A DNA stretch of 64,000 nt from UBA5614 sp963667535 (GCA_963667535.2 CAXXDU010000002.1:2728001-2792000), one strand, 5' to 3'; counted from the stretch's first letter, positions 41,566 through 51,836 are shown. Numbers and translations are program-made. Notes: generated by a model not told the origin, from the letters alone.

Positions 41566-43632
41566 ATGAAGCGATTAGTTTTGATATGGGCTCTGATGTT
41601 TGTCTGTCTGATGTTGAATGCGGCAGGTGTCGTTTTAAACAGTGGAATTTCATATTTGCAAATGGCATCTTTAAAAAGATGCTCTTATGAAGTAAATATT
41701 GAAAATCAAATAGCAGTGATTACAGTTACAGAGACCTTTAAAAATACTGCTAACTCTAATATGGCTCCCAGATATTATTATCCATTGCCAGAGGGAGCAA
41801 GTGCTACTCAGCTCCGATGGTGTTCCTATGGTATCTGGTTTACTGCCATTATCAGCCCTAACCCACAAAATCCACCGGGTGGTCCTTCCAACTTGCCTTC
41901 AAACTTTACAAACTACGTGGGGGCTTTCCCGGTTATCTTTGATTTTATAACTACTTTGGCACCAAACGACACATTGCAGGTTGAAATGACTTATGTGCAG
42001 CTTCTACCCTATTCTCAAGGAAATGTTGATCTTACAATGAGGAATAACATAAATCCTGTTCAGACTGAAAGCATACTAACACAGGCTTTGGATGTCCATT
42101 TAAATTCAGAACGAACCATTACAGGATTTCAATTGCTTAGTCACAATTCTGAAAATATTACAAATAATGGTGAAACAGCCACCGCTCAGTATTATGCAAC
42201 TAATCAATATGCAAACACCGATTATCATCTGAGATATTCCCTTTCATCGGAGCAACTGGGTTTGTGGACTATGAGCACCTTCCGTGATTCAGTTCCCGAC
42301 AATCTGGGCAGAGGCTTTTTTACTTTCATCGCTGAACCTGACCCTTCGGATAATACCCAGGTAATCAACAAAGTGTTTACACTTATTATTGACCGGTCAG
42401 GCAGTATGGGATATTCTAACAAAATTACTCAGGCAAAGAATGCTGCAACTTATATTGTCAACCATTTGAACGAAGGGGACCTCTTTAATATTGTCATCTT
42501 CAATCATCTTTATCAGTCTATGTGGACCACCCATCAACCGTTTACACCTGCAAATGTTACTACAGCTCTCAATTTTATCAGTGGCATTACAGCAACAGGT
42601 AATACTAATATCCAGCAGGCCTTCAGTGTGGCTGTACCACAATTTAATAATGCAAACGATGACACTGCTAATATTATAATTTTTTTAACTGACGGGCAGC
42701 CAACTTCCGGCATTACAGATACTCCTCAATTAGTTACTTTTGTTGATGGATTGATTAGTGCCAATGAAGCTGAGATATTCCTGTTCAACTTTGGTATCGG
42801 TAATGATGTAAATCAGCAGTTACTTTCTCAATTGGCAGATAACAATAGCGGTGCCGTTACTTTTTTAGGTGATAACGAAGTTTACGCTTCCATTACAGAA
42901 TTCTATAATTTGATACGTAATCCGGTTTTGTTAAATCCCACCTTCACTGTGAATCCCACTAACTCAGTAGAGGAAGTGTTCCCTGGTGTTCTCCCTAACC
43001 TCTATTTAGGTAAACAAATGATTGTCAGTGGAAGATACTACTCACCCCAGACTGCCTCGATTACATTCAGCGGTCAGGCTTACAATAATATCGTTTCATA
43101 TCAGTATCCCTTGACCTTAGCAGAGACTAACGACCCCAATAAGGCTTTTTTACCCAAAATCTGGGCAAAACAAAAGATTGAAACCATGCTGGTACAATAC
43201 TACACTCTCGACCCCAACTCTATGGCAGCTCTTGAACTGCGACAAACAATTGTAGATATCAGTATTATGTGGGGAATCATCACTCCGTTTACAAGTTTTA
43301 CCGGAGGTACGGATGCAGAGGATCTCACAGAACCGGTTCCACCTGTAGTCGAGGTAATTAATCTCACTAATTATCCCAATCCCTTTAATCCGGCAACGAC
43401 AATCAGTTTCGAAGTTGTGAAAGACATAGATTCTCCGGCTATCCTGAAAATCTACAATATAAAAGGACAGTTGGTGAGAATTCTGGCCGTAAACGTCAAA
43501 GGAAAAGGCAAATATCAAATCTTCTGGGATGGCAAAGACCAGGAAGGCAGAATTGTTACTAACGGTATATATTTTTACAATTTAGTCGTCGGTAACACTA
43601 TCCTGACTAATAAAATGACTTTTATGAAGTAA
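41566..43632 (+). CDS. VIT and VWA domain surface protein with sorting domain
   Basis: A 688-aa exported protein: signal peptide (1-20), VIT-like domain (about 25-150, CSYEVNIENQIAVITVTE and YYYPLPEGASATQL), VWA domain (about 270-440), linker, and C-terminal sorting domain (NYPNPFNPATTISFEV ... KMTFMK). The VWA metal site is intact: DRSGSM, a threonine in GNTNIQQAF and FLTDGQPTSG. VIT-VWA proteins resemble inter-alpha-trypsin inhibitor heavy chains and bind other proteins. It is likely a surface adhesin. AGGGAGG precedes the ATG. A strong terminator follows. Confidence 0.9.
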   Translation: MKRLVLIWALMFVCLMLNAAGVVLNSGISYLQMASLKRCSYEVNIENQIAVITVTETFKNTANSNMAPRYYYPLPEGASATQLRWCSYGIWFTAIISPNPQNPPGGPSNLPSNFTNYVGAFPVIFDFITTLAPNDTLQVEMTYVQLLPYSQGNVDLTMRNNINPVQTESILTQALDVHLNSERTITGFQLLSHNSENITNNGETATAQYYATNQYANTDYHLRYSLSSEQLGLWTMSTFRDSVPDNLGRGFFTFIAEPDPSDNTQVINKVFTLIIDRSGSMGYSNKITQAKNAATYIVNHLNEGDLFNIVIFNHLYQSMWTTHQPFTPANVTTALNFISGITATGNTNIQQAFSVAVPQFNNANDDTANIIIFLTDGQPTSGITDTPQLVTFVDGLISANEAEIFLFNFGIGNDVNQQLLSQLADNNSGAVTFLGDNEVYASITEFYNLIRNPVLLNPTFTVNPTNSVEEVFPGVLPNLYLGKQMIVSGRYYSPQTASITFSGQAYNNIVSYQYPLTLAETNDPNKAFLPKIWAKQKIETMLVQYYTLDPNSMAALELRQTIVDISIMWGIITPFTSFTGGTDAEDLTEPVPPVVEVINLTNYPNPFNPATTISFEVVKDIDSPAILKIYNIKGQLVRILAVNVKGKGKYQIFWDGKDQEGRIVTNGIYFYNLVVGNTILTNKMTFMK

Positions 43633-43653
43633 CATATACTATTGGTTGTGAAA

Positions 43654-43686
43654 GGTAACTCTTTAACATAGAGTTACCTTTTTTTT
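43654..43686 (+). terminator. Intrinsic terminator after the VIT/VWA gene
   Basis: GGTAACTCT (43654-43662), 7-nt loop, AGAGTTACC (43670-43678), then eight Ts. Confidence 0.95.
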
Positions 43687-43761
43687 GGTTACCACTATTC
43701 TGAATCATGCCCTATTTATTCCCTATATCTTCCTTATTAGATCCATTGGATATAAAGCAAT

Positions 43762-43808
43762 GATGTACGGCTCATATACGGGTGCGACCCGTATATGAGC
43801 CGTACATC
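43762..43808. repeat. Long perfect palindrome 1
   Basis: A 22-bp perfect stem with a 3-nt loop (GCG), centred at 43785. The arms read GATGTACGGCTCATATACGG and its complement. The flanks (ATTCCCTATATCT on the left, ATCTCCC and GGATTG on the right) match those of palindrome 2 at 43933, so both descend from one element. Confidence 0.85.
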
Positions 43809-43932
43809 TCCCGTGCATCACTGCTGGATTGCATAAGGGACACATAGGAAAGATTATAGGGATTTTCTTTATTATACTTTGTAATCCTGCTCATTCCCCA
43901 TATCTAACTTAATAGATACAAGAGACATTGTA

Positions 43933-43987
43933 GGGAGATGCTAGGGTCATCTAAGGCTCGCACCCTTAGATGACCCTAGCATCTCCC
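43933..43987. repeat. Long perfect palindrome 2
   Basis: A 24-bp perfect stem with a 7-nt loop. The arms start GGGAGATGCTAGGGTCATCT. The flanks resemble those of palindrome 1, but the stem sequence is different, so pairing rather than sequence is conserved. Read in reverse, its loop shares GGGTGCGA with palindrome 1. Confidence 0.85.
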
Positions 43988-44124
43988 ATTAATCTCCGAC
44001 GGATTGTAAATGGCACAAGAGAGGGATAAGCAACTGATGTTATATGATTGTTTCTATTGACAAACAAGGGCAACCCGGGAAAAGGATGCTAGAATATTTT
44101 TTAAATTTGTATTGGAGAATAAAC

Positions 44125-44385
44125 ATGTCAAACATTAAACTACTTAAGATACTCAATCCTGTTATGGCAATAGTATTTTTAATTACTTTAATAGCGGTCT
44201 TTCTATATAAGTACTCCCCTCTAGCAAGCCTTCAAGGTAATGAAACTGTATATGAGATTCATGAAATCGCAGGAAAGGTCTTATTCTTGCTTGTTATTTG
44301 TCATATAATCCTGAACTGGAATTGGATAAAGACTCAGATATTTGGTATCAAAGCCAAAGGCAAAGTCTTTAAAAAGAAGAAATAA
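44125..44385 (+). CDS. DUF4405-like small membrane protein
   Basis: An 86-aa protein with two membrane helices and histidines (EIHEIAGKVLFLLVICHIILNWNWIK), as in DUF4405 and cytochrome-b561-like small proteins that may bind haem. The ATG at 44125 has GGAG 7 nt upstream; the longer frame from 44044 lacks one. The function is unknown. Confidence 0.7.
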   Translation: MSNIKLLKILNPVMAIVFLITLIAVFLYKYSPLASLQGNETVYEIHEIAGKVLFLLVICHIILNWNWIKTQIFGIKAKGKVFKKKK

Positions 44386-44451
44386 CAGTTTATTGTTTAA
44401 ATGTGAACAACTTAAACCTGATTATCAAGATAGGAGTACTTCAAACAATTT

Positions 44452-47400
44452 ATGCAACGCACAAAAGGAGCTTTGACCAGCCAATTCTGTGAGCGTCTGA
44501 CGGAACAACTTGAAGAGTTGATTAAATCCGAGAGCGGTTTAACTGATAGACTTTTTCGTTGCAGACAAATTTTGGAAGAAATATTTAAAGCTCTGACAGC
44601 TAATACCAGTGTTGCATTTACAGGGTTGTACGCCCGCATGCAATATGCCTATGAATCTTCAGCTATAACATCAGATTTGAATGCACAATTGCAACTTCTG
44701 AGGCTGTTAACCAATAAAGTTGTTCATAAAGACGATGTCGAATTTAACGAGCAGGATTTTAACAGTGCGATAAAAATACTGTATGAAACAATTTGCTCCT
44801 TATCCTGTGCCCCACAGTTATTAAAACCTGAGTTCGCTGCATTTATCAAAGCCAGAAACTCCAAAGATTTAAATGCACAACGTGCTCCTGCAGAATCTAC
44901 AGTTTCACATATCTTTGGTTTAGTTACAGACTGGAGAATATCTACTGCTAGAGAAAGCAACAAGTTCATTGAATTGACATGTCAGTCCTCTGATGGTAAA
45001 GAAATAACCATTACGCTTTGGGAAAGGGCTGATTATAGTAATACAGGCAGGAAATGGACCAGCTTGGATAAAGCGCTCTGGAAATTTTGCAACATCAGCT
45101 TCTATAATTTATCTCTGGTGCATGGTAGTCTTCACAGGTATCAATCCACTCCGCTAACTATAGTAGTGCTTGAACAAGACTTTCTGATGGATGTCTCTGC
45201 TGTTGCAGATTGTTTTCAGCAGAAAGAATGCTATCCGGAACTATTCCTCATTAACAAATTCTTTAGTGAACCGGTAACAGTACCCCTGGCAAAAGGAAAA
45301 TGTGTTAACTATATTTTTGATGAATTGGTTACAAATCCTGAAAAGAAATTAAAGGATATGTTTGATGAATATCTTGAACAAAACCAGCTTAGTGTTTACT
45401 CTCTTGGTAAAGAGGCATGGCAGGATATTTACAAACAAATAGAACAAGACCATTTTGCCCAATTAAAAAAAATCGCAACAGATCTTTCAAAAAAAAGCTG
45501 CCAATTGGAGCCTTCCTTTGTTGCTGTAAAACATGGCTTACATGGCAGGCTTGATTTGATGACCATCCCTGATGAAGAATCCGGAAAATATTCAATTCTG
45601 GAATTAAAGAGTGGATCTGCACCTTCAAGCGATGTATGGAAAGGACATCAGATGCAGGTTATTGGATACAACTTGATTTTAAAGGAAATTTTTGGTGTTA
45701 CAAAAATAGCCAGTAGTTCCATTTTCTATTCCCGTTGCAGCAATACACCTCTCAGACATGTTGTAAATCATATTACCTTGGAGCAGGATTTTTTAATGTG
45801 CCGCAACAGAATCGTGGGCATGCTGTTTAAAATGACAACCAAGCCGGAAACTTTCACCAATTGGATAAAAAATAATCCCCGGCAATATTGCAATGACTTT
45901 ATAACAGATAAAGCAAAGAGCCTCAGTTCTACTTTTAACAGTCTTTCAGAAGAAGAATATAAATGGTTGCTTAAAACACTTGGTTTTATCTTCAAAGAAA
46001 TCTGGGCTGTTAAAACGGGGGTTTTCTGCGAAAATGAAAGCACGGGGTTGGGTTTTAGTGCACTCTGGAATAGCAGTCTCATAGAAAAAAAGAAACAGTA
46101 TAGAATTATAGACGGACTTTGGATTGAATCCATTTCCGGCGAAAAGATTATCTTTCACAGGCAAGACACATATGAGCTTTCAAATTTCAGGGAAGGCGAT
46201 ATTATTGTTTTGTACAAACAGACTATACCCATCAATAAACAACAGTTAATCAGAGGCATAATAACTGTTTTGAGTGATAATATCATAGAGGTGCGCACTC
46301 GTAGCAAAATCAAACAGGAGGGTGTCTTTGATAACTACACGATGTGGGCAATCGAACCTGACTTAATGGAATCATCCCTATATTATGGTTTAACTTCACT
46401 ATATTCGATTCTAAGCTCAGATAACATCGTCAGAGCAAAGCTGCTTGGCTTTGCACCTCCTGAATTTGAAGAAAGAGAGATATCCAATATTCTTTCGTGG
46501 AGAACTGATATATCAGCCAGCCTCAAGGGTATGATTTCTGCCAAAGATTACTATCTTGTCCAGGGTCCACCGGGAACAGGAAAAACCTCGTGTTTGTTGT
46601 TACAATATGTACTATACTTACTCTCTGAAACTAATAAAAAGGTATTGATATTAGCATTTACTAACAGAGCAGTGGAAGAGATTTGCTCCCATCTGGATAA
46701 AGAAACTGTTGAATATGTAAGGTTTGGAGGACTTAAAACAGAAACAGGATGTAAACCTGTAAAAGTGAAGAAACCAGGCATTCACAAAGTTGTTTTTATG
46801 AACACTGAAAGCAAATTTGAAAATAGTATGGTCTTTGTTTCCACTTTACATTCATTCTTGTCTTTATCTTCCGATTTTCTAAATAAAATTACAATCGATG
46901 AAATGATAGTTGATGAAGCATCACAAATAATGGAGCATCACATTATAGGTTTAATGTCCAAAATCAGGAAAACTATTCTAATAGGGGACCAAAATCAGTT
47001 GCCGCCAATAATCTTGCAGCATTCAGATAAAGAAAAGACCTCCATTCTGGAAAAGCTGATTACCAATGCTGACAATCGTATTTTTCCTTCCTGTTATTCA
47101 ATGCTCACAAACCACTATAGAATGCATATGGATATTGCCAGATTGGTCAGTGATAATTATAAGAACAAGTTGATTGCTGATTCAAAAAGACAAATAGCTG
47201 AAACTCCCTGGATAAAGGTTAAAAATGATTTAGCTCCTATTCTGGCATCTAGGCTGGTCTGGATTGAAACACCCCCATCCCTGCAAAGCAAAGCCGATGT
47301 GACACACGCTGAATGGATAAAGGACTTTGTAGATAAACTTAATGGCGTTATCCCTCAGGATGATGTGAATAACAAAGTGGGAGTCATTACTCCTTTCAGA

Positions 47401-47730
47401 GCTCAGACACAGTGTATAACATCTATTTTAGGGACAAAATACAGGAACTTAACCGTTGACACTGTCGAGAGGTTTCAGGGCTCACAAAGAGACTGTATCA
47501 TAATGTCTTACCCCATCAGGTACAATTACGAGATATCATTGTTTCAATCGATAAATCAGCTGGGTACAATTGACAGAAAATTGAATGTCGCCTTGAGTCG
47601 GGCCCGGGAACAACTGATAATTCTCGGTAGCAGCAAAATGCTTGTACATTCAGAATTCTTTCATAAAATCTATTCCCTGATTAAACAGCATGGAGTAATC
47701 ATCAATCATAAACCCTCAGAACTCAATTAA
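44452..47730 (+). CDS. Dna2-like nuclease-helicase (SF1B)
   Basis: A 1092-aa protein. A helical N-terminal region is followed by a PD-(D/E)XK nuclease (about 360-410: HGRLDLM, then ILELKSGSAPSS and HQMQVIGYNLIL). A beta-rich insertion follows, then an SF1B helicase: Walker A QGPPGTGKT (about 704-712), DEASQ (about 821), GDQNQLPP, NHYRMH (about 888), VGVITPFRAQ, ERFQGSQRD (about 1005) and ALSRAREQ (about 1047). It combines nuclease and helicase as in Dna2 and probably works in DNA end processing or repair. The only ribosome-binding site (TAGGAG) is 15 nt before the ATG. It stands alone, so it is not obviously part of a defence island. Confidence 0.88.
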   Translation: MQRTKGALTSQFCERLTEQLEELIKSESGLTDRLFRCRQILEEIFKALTANTSVAFTGLYARMQYAYESSAITSDLNAQLQLLRLLTNKVVHKDDVEFNEQDFNSAIKILYETICSLSCAPQLLKPEFAAFIKARNSKDLNAQRAPAESTVSHIFGLVTDWRISTARESNKFIELTCQSSDGKEITITLWERADYSNTGRKWTSLDKALWKFCNISFYNLSLVHGSLHRYQSTPLTIVVLEQDFLMDVSAVADCFQQKECYPELFLINKFFSEPVTVPLAKGKCVNYIFDELVTNPEKKLKDMFDEYLEQNQLSVYSLGKEAWQDIYKQIEQDHFAQLKKIATDLSKKSCQLEPSFVAVKHGLHGRLDLMTIPDEESGKYSILELKSGSAPSSDVWKGHQMQVIGYNLILKEIFGVTKIASSSIFYSRCSNTPLRHVVNHITLEQDFLMCRNRIVGMLFKMTTKPETFTNWIKNNPRQYCNDFITDKAKSLSSTFNSLSEEEYKWLLKTLGFIFKEIWAVKTGVFCENESTGLGFSALWNSSLIEKKKQYRIIDGLWIESISGEKIIFHRQDTYELSNFREGDIIVLYKQTIPINKQQLIRGIITVLSDNIIEVRTRSKIKQEGVFDNYTMWAIEPDLMESSLYYGLTSLYSILSSDNIVRAKLLGFAPPEFEEREISNILSWRTDISASLKGMISAKDYYLVQGPPGTGKTSCLLLQYVLYLLSETNKKVLILAFTNRAVEEICSHLDKETVEYVRFGGLKTETGCKPVKVKKPGIHKVVFMNTESKFENSMVFVSTLHSFLSLSSDFLNKITIDEMIVDEASQIMEHHIIGLMSKIRKTILIGDQNQLPPIILQHSDKEKTSILEKLITNADNRIFPSCYSMLTNHYRMHMDIARLVSDNYKNKLIADSKRQIAETPWIKVKNDLAPILASRLVWIETPPSLQSKADVTHAEWIKDFVDKLNGVIPQDDVNNKVGVITPFRAQTQCITSILGTKYRNLTVDTVERFQGSQRDCIIMSYPIRYNYEISLFQSINQLGTIDRKLNVALSRAREQLIILGSSKMLVHSEFFHKIYSLIKQHGVIINHKPSELN

Positions 47731-47818
47731 TCCTTGACTTTATTCTTTGCAGATTATTTAGGCATAACATCAAAGAAATATTGTAATGGTATTTATTTAC
47801 AACATAAAGGAGTTTAAC

Positions 47819-48136
47819 ATGAGTCAACCTAATCCACAAAACCAACTCAACATCAAAATCGATGAAAAGGTCGGAGAAGGAGTTTATGCAAACTTCTTCG
47901 TTATTACTAATTCCCCTTCAGAGTTTATTCTTGACTTTGGCAGAATTGTTCCCGGTATTCCTGACGCTAAAATTTATTCCAGAGTAATGACAACTCCCCA
48001 ACATGCAAAACAAATGCTGCAACTTCTGGAAAAGAATATCCAGACGTTTGAATCACAATTTGGAGAAATAAAGATAATCGGTCAGCAAGACAATAAAGCC
48101 ATTGGCTTCAAGACCAGCAATCCCACCGAAGGCTGA
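47819..48136 (+). CDS. DUF3467 protein
   Basis: A 105-aa protein matching DUF3467: NFFVITNSPSEFILDFGRIVPG and RVMTTPQHAKQMLQLLEKNI. GGAG lies 7 nt before the ATG at 47819. It is a small soluble family of unknown function, widespread in Bacteroidota relatives. It precedes secD by about 100 bp. Confidence 0.85.
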   Translation: MSQPNPQNQLNIKIDEKVGEGVYANFFVITNSPSEFILDFGRIVPGIPDAKIYSRVMTTPQHAKQMLQLLEKNIQTFESQFGEIKIIGQQDNKAIGFKTSNPTEG

Positions 48137-48238
48137 AACCGAAAAAGTCTTGACGAAACCAGCCGATTAAAAGATTTGGATATGATTGGCTAAATTTGAT
48201 ATAAACTAACTAGTTATAAAAAAAGGGAGCAATTGCGA

Positions 48239-49840
48239 ATGAAAAACTTTTCTTGGCGCAGTGCATCAATTCTGGGATTCATCCTGGTAACAATGTATTT
48301 CCTTGCCCCAATGGTTATTCCTAATCTGCCCGCATGGTGGGGAGATAAGAAGATTAAATTGGGTTTGGATTTACGGGGTGGAATGCAGATATTGCTGGAT
48401 GTTGATACATCCAAACTTCCTGCAGATCAAACGAAAGATGCTGTGGATAATGCAATACAGGTTATCCGTAACCGTGTCGACCAGTTTGGTGTAGCAGAAC
48501 CAACAATCCAGAAGATTGGTGATACCAGGATTATGATTCAGTTACCTGGTGTAAAAGATTTTGAACGTGCCCGCAGTCTGATAGGTAAGACTGCCATGCT
48601 TGAATTTAAGTTTGTGGCAGAAAAGAATGATGCAGATAAAGTCCTTAACTCTTTGGACATATACCTGAAGGATAATATAAAAAAATATCCCAAACTGGCT
48701 TCTTACTATGAACCGGTAAAACCATCTAAAAGCGTTAAACCTGATTCTGCAAAAGCTGACAGTTTGTCCTCAATAGACACAGGTAAGATATTCACAAATA
48801 TGATAAACAGCGGTAGCGGTCCGTTTACCGTTAGTTATGAAGACGTGGAAACGTTTATTGCATTAGAAAAAGACACTACTTTTACAAATAACATCCCTGC
48901 CGGTTTCCAGATAGCCTTGGGGCAAGAAAAAGCAGATGACCCTAAAGCTGACCGTGAAGCATACATCTTAAATGAAAATGCAGAAATCACAGGTGAAGCT
49001 TTGGATTATGCCAAGGTTGGAATTGGAAGTGCAAATTCCGGAGACCCCAGCACAGCAAATAAGCCATATATTTCTTTTAAACTCAATAAAGAAGGAGCCC
49101 GTAAATTTGAGGTTCTGACCGGCAATAACATTAATAAACGGCTGGGTATTTTGCTGGATGATATAGTATATGCAGCTCCAGTAATTAAAGACCGTATCCC
49201 TCGCGGAGAAGGCCAGATTTCCGGAAACTTCACTTTAGATGAAGTGAGAGATTTGGTTATTGTGCTTAAAACAGGTAACCTTAAAGCTCCGGTAAATGAA
49301 GCACGTACAGTTATTGTTGGTGCTTCATTGGGTGCTGACAGTATAAAAAGCGGAACCATGGCTGGAATGATCGGATTCCTGGCGGTATTCTTATTTATGT
49401 TGATTTATTACAAAGGCGCCGGATTTATAGCAGATATAGCTCTGATATTTAATATGGCTTTCATTGGCGCTATGTTGGCAGCTTTTGGAGCAGCTTTGAC
49501 CCTTCCCGGTATTGCAGGTATCATTCTCACCATTGGTATGGCTGTCGATGCTAACGTATTGATTTATGAACGTATCAGAGAAGAGCTTGATAATGGGAAG
49601 ACTCCCAGAAGCGCTGTTGATGCAGGGTACAAAAGAGCCGTCATCACGATTTGGGACTCTCAGCTTACAACTTTAATAGCAGCAGTCGTTCTTTACAATG
49701 TCGGTTCAGGTCCTGTACGTGGTTTTGCTGTTACGTTGGCAATCGGTATTATCGGTTCCATGTTTACAGCTATTGTATTATGCCGTTCGATTTTCGATAA
49801 TTTCGTTCTGGTAAAGAACAAAAAGACCATGAGTATATAG
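48239..49840 (+). CDS. secD: Protein translocase subunit SecD
   Basis: A 533-aa SecD that, with SecF, uses the proton gradient to help export. It begins with a membrane helix, then KLGLDLRGGMQILLDVD, and the P1-domain motif VIRNRVDQFGVAEP. At the C-terminus five helices contain the conserved GMAVDANVLIYERIREEL. GGGAG lies 9 nt before the ATG at 48239. secF follows after 7 bp. Confidence 0.95.
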   Translation: MKNFSWRSASILGFILVTMYFLAPMVIPNLPAWWGDKKIKLGLDLRGGMQILLDVDTSKLPADQTKDAVDNAIQVIRNRVDQFGVAEPTIQKIGDTRIMIQLPGVKDFERARSLIGKTAMLEFKFVAEKNDADKVLNSLDIYLKDNIKKYPKLASYYEPVKPSKSVKPDSAKADSLSSIDTGKIFTNMINSGSGPFTVSYEDVETFIALEKDTTFTNNIPAGFQIALGQEKADDPKADREAYILNENAEITGEALDYAKVGIGSANSGDPSTANKPYISFKLNKEGARKFEVLTGNNINKRLGILLDDIVYAAPVIKDRIPRGEGQISGNFTLDEVRDLVIVLKTGNLKAPVNEARTVIVGASLGADSIKSGTMAGMIGFLAVFLFMLIYYKGAGFIADIALIFNMAFIGAMLAAFGAALTLPGIAGIILTIGMAVDANVLIYERIREELDNGKTPRSAVDAGYKRAVITIWDSQLTTLIAAVVLYNVGSGPVRGFAVTLAIGIIGSMFTAIVLCRSIFDNFVLVKNKKTMSI

Positions 49841-49847
49841 GGAGTTT

Positions 49848-50828
49848 ATGATGCGTTTATTTAAACAAACAAATATACCTTTCGTAAAAATAAGATATTA
49901 TGCTTATGCTATATCTATTTTGATACTGGTAGTAGGTATTATCGGCATGATTGTAAATGGCATGAACTGGAGTATAGATTTTACCAGTGGTGTGGCATTG
50001 GAAGTTAATTTGTTACCAACCAATCCATCAACACCACCGGTGCATATTGACAAACTCAGAAGTATTCTCCAAGCTAATGGTTTTAAAGAAGCTGAGATTC
50101 AAATTGTCGGACAACCCAAAGATGCACATTTTCTGATTAAAACACAGGGTTCAACTACAGCAGGTACCGGACAAAAAATCGTCAAGGTTCTTGCTGAGAA
50201 CTTACCAGAAATTGCCAAAAGCAAAGACAACAAAGATATGATTGTCCAGATAGATGAGGTTGGACCAAAAGTAGGAAAAGAACTACGCTCACAAGCCCTC
50301 TTGGCGATTCTACTGTCTATGTTTCTCATGATTATCTATGTGTGGGTCAGATTTGAGCTTACGTTTGGGATTTCAGCCATTCTGGCTATATTTCATGACG
50401 TGTTCTGTATCGTTGGCATCTTTGCTCTCACCGGAAAAGAAATCACTATTCAGGTTATCGCAGCCTTACTAACCATTGTCGGTTATTCCATCAATGATAC
50501 TATTGTGATTTATGACCGTATTCGTGAGGACCTGAGAATCTATCGTAAAGACCCATACGAAACTGTCTTTAATAACGCAATGAACAAGACTCTGAGCAGA
50601 ACAACTATTACAGCAGGTACAACCCTGCTTTCTGCTCTGGCATTGTTTTTCTTTGGCGGACCTGTTATACATGATTTTGCATTTGCAATGGTATTAGGTC
50701 TGATTTTTGGAACATATTCTTCTATCTTTGTTGCCAGCAATCTGGTTATCGATTATTATCACATTACAAAGCAAGATAAGGCTTCTCTGCAAACTCTTGC
50801 CAGCAAAGACATAAAGAAGAAAAGATAA
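49848..50828 (+). CDS. secF: Protein translocase subunit SecF
   Basis: A 326-aa SecF. It has the N-terminal helix, IDFTSGVALEV, and the transmembrane motif YSINDTIVIYDRIRED followed by NKTLSRTTITAGTTLL. GGGAG lies upstream of tandem ATGs. It is cotranscribed with secD and ends at a terminator. Confidence 0.95.
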   Translation: MMRLFKQTNIPFVKIRYYAYAISILILVVGIIGMIVNGMNWSIDFTSGVALEVNLLPTNPSTPPVHIDKLRSILQANGFKEAEIQIVGQPKDAHFLIKTQGSTTAGTGQKIVKVLAENLPEIAKSKDNKDMIVQIDEVGPKVGKELRSQALLAILLSMFLMIIYVWVRFELTFGISAILAIFHDVFCIVGIFALTGKEITIQVIAALLTIVGYSINDTIVIYDRIREDLRIYRKDPYETVFNNAMNKTLSRTTITAGTTLLSALALFFFGGPVIHDFAFAMVLGLIFGTYSSIFVASNLVIDYYHITKQDKASLQTLASKDIKKKR

Positions 50829-50846
50829 TAGATTAAATTACTATTT

Positions 50847-50881
50847 AACGGATGCAGGACAACTCTTGCATCCGTTTTTTT
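50847..50881 (+). terminator. Intrinsic terminator after secF
   Basis: AACGGATGCA pairs with TGCATCCGTT (50867-50876), followed by a T-run. Confidence 0.93.
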
Positions 50882-50967
50882 ATTACCCGCACTTATGAAC
50901 TTTCCAGTTGACAATTAAGCAGTGTCAGCTAAAATATATTAAGAATGAATATAATAGTGGAGGAAAA

Positions 50968-51390
50968 ATGAAACTCGCACATTTCAATCAGATTGAATTG
51001 CAACCTGTTAATGTCGAAGGAGCAGCCGGAACTCAAATCCGTTGGTTAATTGCAGAAAAAGATGGAGCTCCAAATTTTGCATTGCGTATGTTTGAAGTAG
51101 AATCAGGTGGGCATACACCGTATCATAAACATGCATGGGAGCATGAAATATATTGCCTTGAAGGTGAAGGTATTCTTGTCTTTGAAGGAAACGAATATGC
51201 TTTCAAAGCGGATGACACTATCTATGTTGACCCTGATAAAATGCATCAGTTTAAAAACACCGGAAAAGGGAAAATGAAGTTTTTGTGCATTATCCCACAT
51301 GAGAGTAATTACAAAAAAGAAGAGAAAAAGCAACCTGAGATTAAGAAAGCCAAGAACCCGTTTGCTACAGGTAAAGCTAATAACTGCTAA
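50968..51390 (+). CDS. Cupin-domain protein
   Basis: A 140-aa single-domain cupin. The metal motif is PYHKHAWEHEIYCLEGEG, and the second motif has DPDKMHQFKN. The ATG at 50968 follows GGAGG at 5 nt. The lysine-rich tail (KKEEKKQPEIKKAK) is extra. It may bind a metal and a small ligand; the substrate is unknown. Confidence 0.88.
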   Translation: MKLAHFNQIELQPVNVEGAAGTQIRWLIAEKDGAPNFALRMFEVESGGHTPYHKHAWEHEIYCLEGEGILVFEGNEYAFKADDTIYVDPDKMHQFKNTGKGKMKFLCIIPHESNYKKEEKKQPEIKKAKNPFATGKANNC

Positions 51391-51393
51391 GTA

Positions 51394-51819
51394 TTAGTTG
51401 TTTATAAATTCTCGACCACACTGAGCACATTTAGTATATGACCATCCTGTCCTTGCATTACAGTAAGGACAGGAATATTTCTCTTTCTGCTCTGTTAACC
51501 AATACTCCAGCCCGATGTCTCTAATTCTGAACAAATTAGTGACTATTGTTGAATGATGCTTCAAACCATCATTGGCAAATTTAGTAATCTCTTCACATGG
51601 CATTTCAGAGCACTCTGAGCAATTATTAATGCCTTTGGTTGTACAGCACGTAACAAAACAACAATCCTGATGCAAAGCTGTTTTACAATCTGTGCAGGTA
51701 AGTTGTTCAATCGTTTTATTAAGCTTTTGGGCTGTTTCCTCTCTTGTACCGGTTTCCCTGACAATGATGCAAAGACAAGCTCCACAATAAATCCCGCAGA
51801 AAGAATCATAACCAGACAT
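51394..51819 (-). CDS. DUF3795 cysteine-rich protein
   Basis: A 141-aa protein with many cysteine pairs (FCGIYCGACLC, CTDCKTALHQDCCF, CSECSEMPC) and a C-terminal zinc-ribbon-like CPYCNARTG ... CAQCG. The first part matches DUF3795. I use the ATG at 51819 with AAGGA about 10 nt upstream; a GTG at 51837 would overlap the GNAT stop. It follows the GNAT gene with a small gap. Likely zinc-binding; function unknown. Confidence 0.82.
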   Translation of the reverse strand: MSGYDSFCGIYCGACLCIIVRETGTREETAQKLNKTIEQLTCTDCKTALHQDCCFVTCCTTKGINNCSECSEMPCEEITKFANDGLKHHSTIVTNLFRIRDIGLEYWLTEQKEKYSCPYCNARTGWSYTKCAQCGREFINN

Positions 51820-51836
51820 ATTAACTTTGTCCTTCA

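Noticed and set aside
43762..43987. Integron attC sites
   Set aside because: The palindromes are perfect and lack the RYYYAAC/GTTRRRY core boxes and extrahelical bases of attC; no integrase gene is present.
44452..47730. Dna2-like helicase as part of an anti-phage defence island
   Set aside because: Its neighbours are a DUF4405 protein, DUF3467 and secDF; no other defence-type gene adjoins it.
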